From Helichrysum umbraculigerum (lineage: Eukaryota; Streptophyta; Magnoliopsida; Asterales; Asteraceae), in NCBI GenBank assembly GCA_949592205.1, contig CATIUR010000004.1, positions 92,774,337 to 92,838,336 of the forward strand: a stretch of 64,000 nt of DNA. The letters run 5' to 3'. Shown here in pieces: positions 61,122 to 64,000 of this stretch. Position 1 is the first letter of the stretch. Each line of letters opens with the position of its first letter. Below the pieces are notes generated by a model that saw only the letters and a list, made by a program, of their open reading frames with translations, searched no databases and had not been told where the DNA came from. The position numbers were made by a program, and so were the translations under genes.

Positions 61122-61368
61122 TGAACGCTATGCTCCACCAAGACTCGTACCACAACGCAATCGAACAACTCGTATAGCTAGCGGAAATAGCTATATGATA
61201 AAGTAGAACAAGTATGAATGAGATTTGATCTTTTATTTCAATATCAATGGTGTACAATTAGCTTATTAGCTTTTCTCTCTCTCAAGCTCTCTCTCTAGAT
61301 ATTACAATCAAAGAGTTACAATGAAGACTCTCTAAAAAACTATTTCAAAATTGTAACATCCTCTGTAC
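61122..61368 (-). repeat. Copia-like LTR, 247 bp
   Basis: Minus strand runs TGTTACAATTTTG...AGCGTTCA. It has the CT-rich transcript-end pattern and an AATAAAAGATC sequence typical of small copia LTRs. No primer site, polypurine tract or target duplication is visible; it sits at the broken end of element F. Confidence 0.5.
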
Positions 61369-61529
61369 CGGTCTGGTAATTTCTAATTTAAATTGCTTGT
61401 TTAATTGTATTAGAAATTATTTGATATTTGATGGGCGCCGAGAGGTCGGTTGCGATTTGACTCGCGTCGTTGCGGGCCTTCCTCCTGGCGCGCCGATCAG
61501 TGGGTTTTTAAAATTTATGTTTTGCTGGG
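61369..61529. other. Unassigned GC-richer segment
   Basis: Contains GGGCGCCGAGAGGTCGG and GGCGCGCCGATC. It may be the end of LTR G or a fragment of another LTR. Confidence 0.3.
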
Positions 61530-63960
61530 CCTAAGTATACTTAAAACTATGGGAGTACAGTAGTAAGTATGACCTAGGGTCGTTCTTCAAACTACAACGG
61601 GCATAGGATCTAGGTCTTTTGATTATCCTTCGTAATTTAGCTGGTTTATCAAGAGTTTGATAGGGGTTTTTGTTACTTTTCTGTTCTTAACTAACTAATC
61701 TAAAAACTAAAACTAAAGATAGGGGAGGTGAGGTGGCTACGAGAACTACAGATTAACGCGAGTGCTTGCTATGATAATCTTATATGCTATTTTAGGGGTA
61801 GTTATTTTAGTTAAGGCATTAGTTATGATGACGAAGTCGGGACTTAACAGACGTACTTGGAACAATCAATGACAGCAAAGTATTCTACCTACAGCCTTTC
61901 CTTAGCTCCCACGTATTTGTATTCAACGCTCATACCAGTATTCAGCTGTTTTACGGTATTCCCGTTGCAACATTAAAAGGTCCTTGTTATCTATCCTGAG
62001 TTATATATCCTAATGAGCCATAATTACTAGCCTATTATCTATCTAACGTAGAGTTGTCCGCAATCAGATAAATAACATATCACGAAGATAGCAATTATGA
62101 AATGTAAACTACACCGGAAGTTCTCCCAAATGTAGCAACCAATTTAACCAACAACCATCCTCGAATCCTGTTCCCCAATCTCGGACATCCGAGATATCCG
62201 AATCATGGCATGAATTGTTGAATAAACAAAAACATGAACAGGGGTTTCCCACCGGAACAAGTTGGGATGATCTGGTCTAACGGCTGATTAAATTGTTCAT
62301 CATTATTTTATATAAATCATCATAACTATTTTACGCATGTTAAACTGGTGTATGCAATCAATTTATATTCAAAAACCTAATCATATACCCAACAGCACAG
62401 GTGATACTAGCATGCAAACCCTAAAGCAACAATCAAACAAGAACATGCAGCAGAGCAGCATACAAGGATCAGTTTATACGTGCAGAGTTACTGGATAATT
62501 TGGTTAAGTCACAAATATTCCGAAAGTTCTCTCTAAAATATTTGTTATATGAAATGAATCTAACCTATCTCTAATCCTACGCTCCGTGTCTCCCTCCGGT
62601 GTATTTCAACCAGGAGAACACCGGCCATGTCGAGTTCAACGATCATCAGACACAGAATAATAAGCGGCGTACCACCAGTTATGTACCAGCAGTAAGTTAC
62701 AAACCACAGCATAAGTTGGATAGATAAACATTGGAGACTTATTTCATAGATTCAAATATATATTAACAACATACGGACAGAGTAACGGCGTGTTACAATT
62801 GGAATCATTATTTCCACAACGGATTGTGCCCACGACTTTCATAGTTTCCACGTTCCGTACTACACACATTCGTGATGGTTCCGGCGCTATACAAACGAAA
62901 GCCGTATAACGTTACCTCTGTTGTTTCATAATATCCCAATTGCATATTAAAGTATAACTACCCTAGCATAACGACTATCATAGCAAACACAGATTTGTTT
63001 AGCTAAGCATGGCAATAATTCTAGCAAGCAATTCTAAATAATTATGACAGCAGCACAACATATTTAAAATAACAAGATAGAGATTATAATAAAACCTGAC
63101 AAACGTAATTACAAATCTTGCGCAATCGCAGTCTCGGAGCACCTCCGTTACAACCAAGCTAGAAGCTAATCTACTAGCTTAATTATACTAACCTAATCTA
63201 ATTATTTCTAGAGAGAGAGTAGAGAGAGAAAGTGAAGTTGAATGGTGAAAGAATGATGAAAATGAGGTGAAATGATCCCATATATATAGTAGTTGCTCAG
63301 CCGTATCGTCCAGCCGTATTCCTACCTCCAAATGCTCAACCGTATCGCTCAGCCGTATCAAAATCGCATCTTGTACGGGGGAGGAGGACGATACGAGGGG
63401 ACCTCCCGTATTTCGGGTGGAAATGGCACGATACGGGCGAACATGGGCTGAATACGGGAGAACGAGGCCGTATACGGGGGAACACCAGCCGTATACGGCT
63501 GGACAAGGCCGTATACGGTCATGCCAGGCCGTATACGGTCAGTGCATGGCCGTATACGGCTTGTTCCGCCCGTATCCGGCTTGGTTTGCCCGTATTGGTC
63601 TTCTCCGGTTCCTTGGATTCTTCGTCCGGCCATAACTTTTGACTCGAGTGTCCGTTTTCAGCGTTCTTTATATCCACGCGATCGTATTCTCCTGACGAAG
63701 AAAATGACATAAGTTAGAGGTCATAATTCTTAGTGGATCTTAAAAAGTGCTTAAAAGCGTGAACGAGAATGCTTATGATCGTTTTCGTTACATTTATCGT
63801 GTTTTTCGACCATTTTAGATGACTTTTGAAATGTTGTCTATATTTTAGCCCGAGTGATGAGTTTTAATGATAAAGTATTGATTTTAGATATATTCATCAT
63901 GATTTGGGCTAAAAAGGTGAGATAATGACACATAAAAACTTGACTTTTTGTGTGTCATCA
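61530..63960 (-). repeat. LTR of a second Athila-like element, G (left end uncertain)
   Basis: Ends on the plus strand with GTGTGTCATCA followed by a polypurine complement (AATATCCCACACTTAG). Its order of blocks parallels LTR F, with a CTAGGGTCGTTCTTC segment near the left end. No gene inside. A dense array of CCGTAT/ATACGG motifs fills about 63300-63600. The element continues off-window to the right. Confidence 0.65.
63300..63600. repeat. CCGTATACGG dyad array in LTR G
   Basis: Five perfect CCGTATACGG palindromes at 63468, 63489, 63509, 63529 and 63550 (steps 21, 20, 20, 21), flanked on both sides by single CCGTAT or ATACGG half-sites. It is followed by GGCCATAACTTTTGACTCG. Confidence 0.92.
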
Positions 63961-63999
63961 AATATCCCACACTTAGATATTTGCTTGTCCTCAAGCAAA
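63961..63999 (-). other. Polypurine tract and hairpin of element G
   Basis: AATATCCCACACTTAG is the complement of the polypurine tract. It is followed by TTTGCTTG-TCCT-CAAGCAAA (63980-63999), an 8-bp stem with a TCCT loop. Confidence 0.78.
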
Positions 64000-64000
64000 C

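Noticed and set aside
63300..63600. Regular short repeats with ~10-base spacers resembling a CRISPR array
   Set aside because: Repeats are only 10-12 bp, spacers are themselves similar, and the surrounding DNA is a plant LTR; the same holds for the arrays in LTRs E and H.

Overview
The window is nuclear DNA of a flowering plant. Two host genes have canonical GT-AG introns and plant-type proteins, and the rest is mostly nested LTR retrotransposons of the Tekay/Del (chromodomain Ty3/gypsy) and Athila lineages, plus a hAT MITE, a PIF/Harbinger transposon and a tRNA-derived SINE. The style of the repeats and the Athila ORF1 protein suggest Asteraceae; this is inference and cannot be confirmed by reading.

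Layout. 1-9175: a very young Ty3/gypsy element (A) with an intact 1481-codon gag-pol ORF; its left LTR is cut by the window edge. It sits inside the LTR of a decayed, non-coding, reverse-strand element (B, 9176-14558), which itself sits in the leader of a reverse-strand gypsy element (C, 14559-18330). 18331-20808: AT-rich degenerate repeats with a complete 613-bp hAT MITE. 20809-24392: a five-exon mechanosensitive MscS-like channel gene (873 aa). 24393-35690: transposon relics, a complete PIF/Harbinger element with intact transposase (28167-30266) inside a retroposon-like sequence, simple repeats, and a SINE with a 17-bp target duplication. 35690-40068: a short non-autonomous LTR element whose right LTR was split by a 2858-bp solo gypsy LTR (D). 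40994-44150: a five-exon WD40 gene (472 aa, DCAF8-like, a probable CUL4-DDB1 substrate receptor). 44564-61120: a reverse-strand Athila-like element (F) without pol, carrying an ORF1-type gene with stops and two overlapping ORFs of unknown function. F is interrupted by an inverted pair of gypsy LTRs (E/E') and by a solo LTR (H). 61122-64000: a copia-like LTR and the LTR of a second Athila-like element (G).

Two patterns are not explained by ordinary annotation. First, nearly every long LTR here carries its own array of short dyad-symmetric motifs. The sequence differs from family to family, yet the two arms change together (for example CGACACTT/AAGTGTCG versus CGTCACTT/AAGTGACG), and spacing is often 20-21 bp. 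In element F a four-dyad layout occurs both in the LTR and in the internal region. Second, just inside the 3' LTR, next to the polypurine tract, five sites have a short hairpin with a fixed AGGA or GGA loop (element sense) but entirely different, still complementary stems. Both look like structures kept by selection or by copying, and they are the main candidates for an undescribed retrotransposon feature.

Only two host genes are evident in 64 kb. Neither has a transposon in its introns. All coordinates were worked out by eye; splice sites were checked by frame continuity, and no database search was possible.
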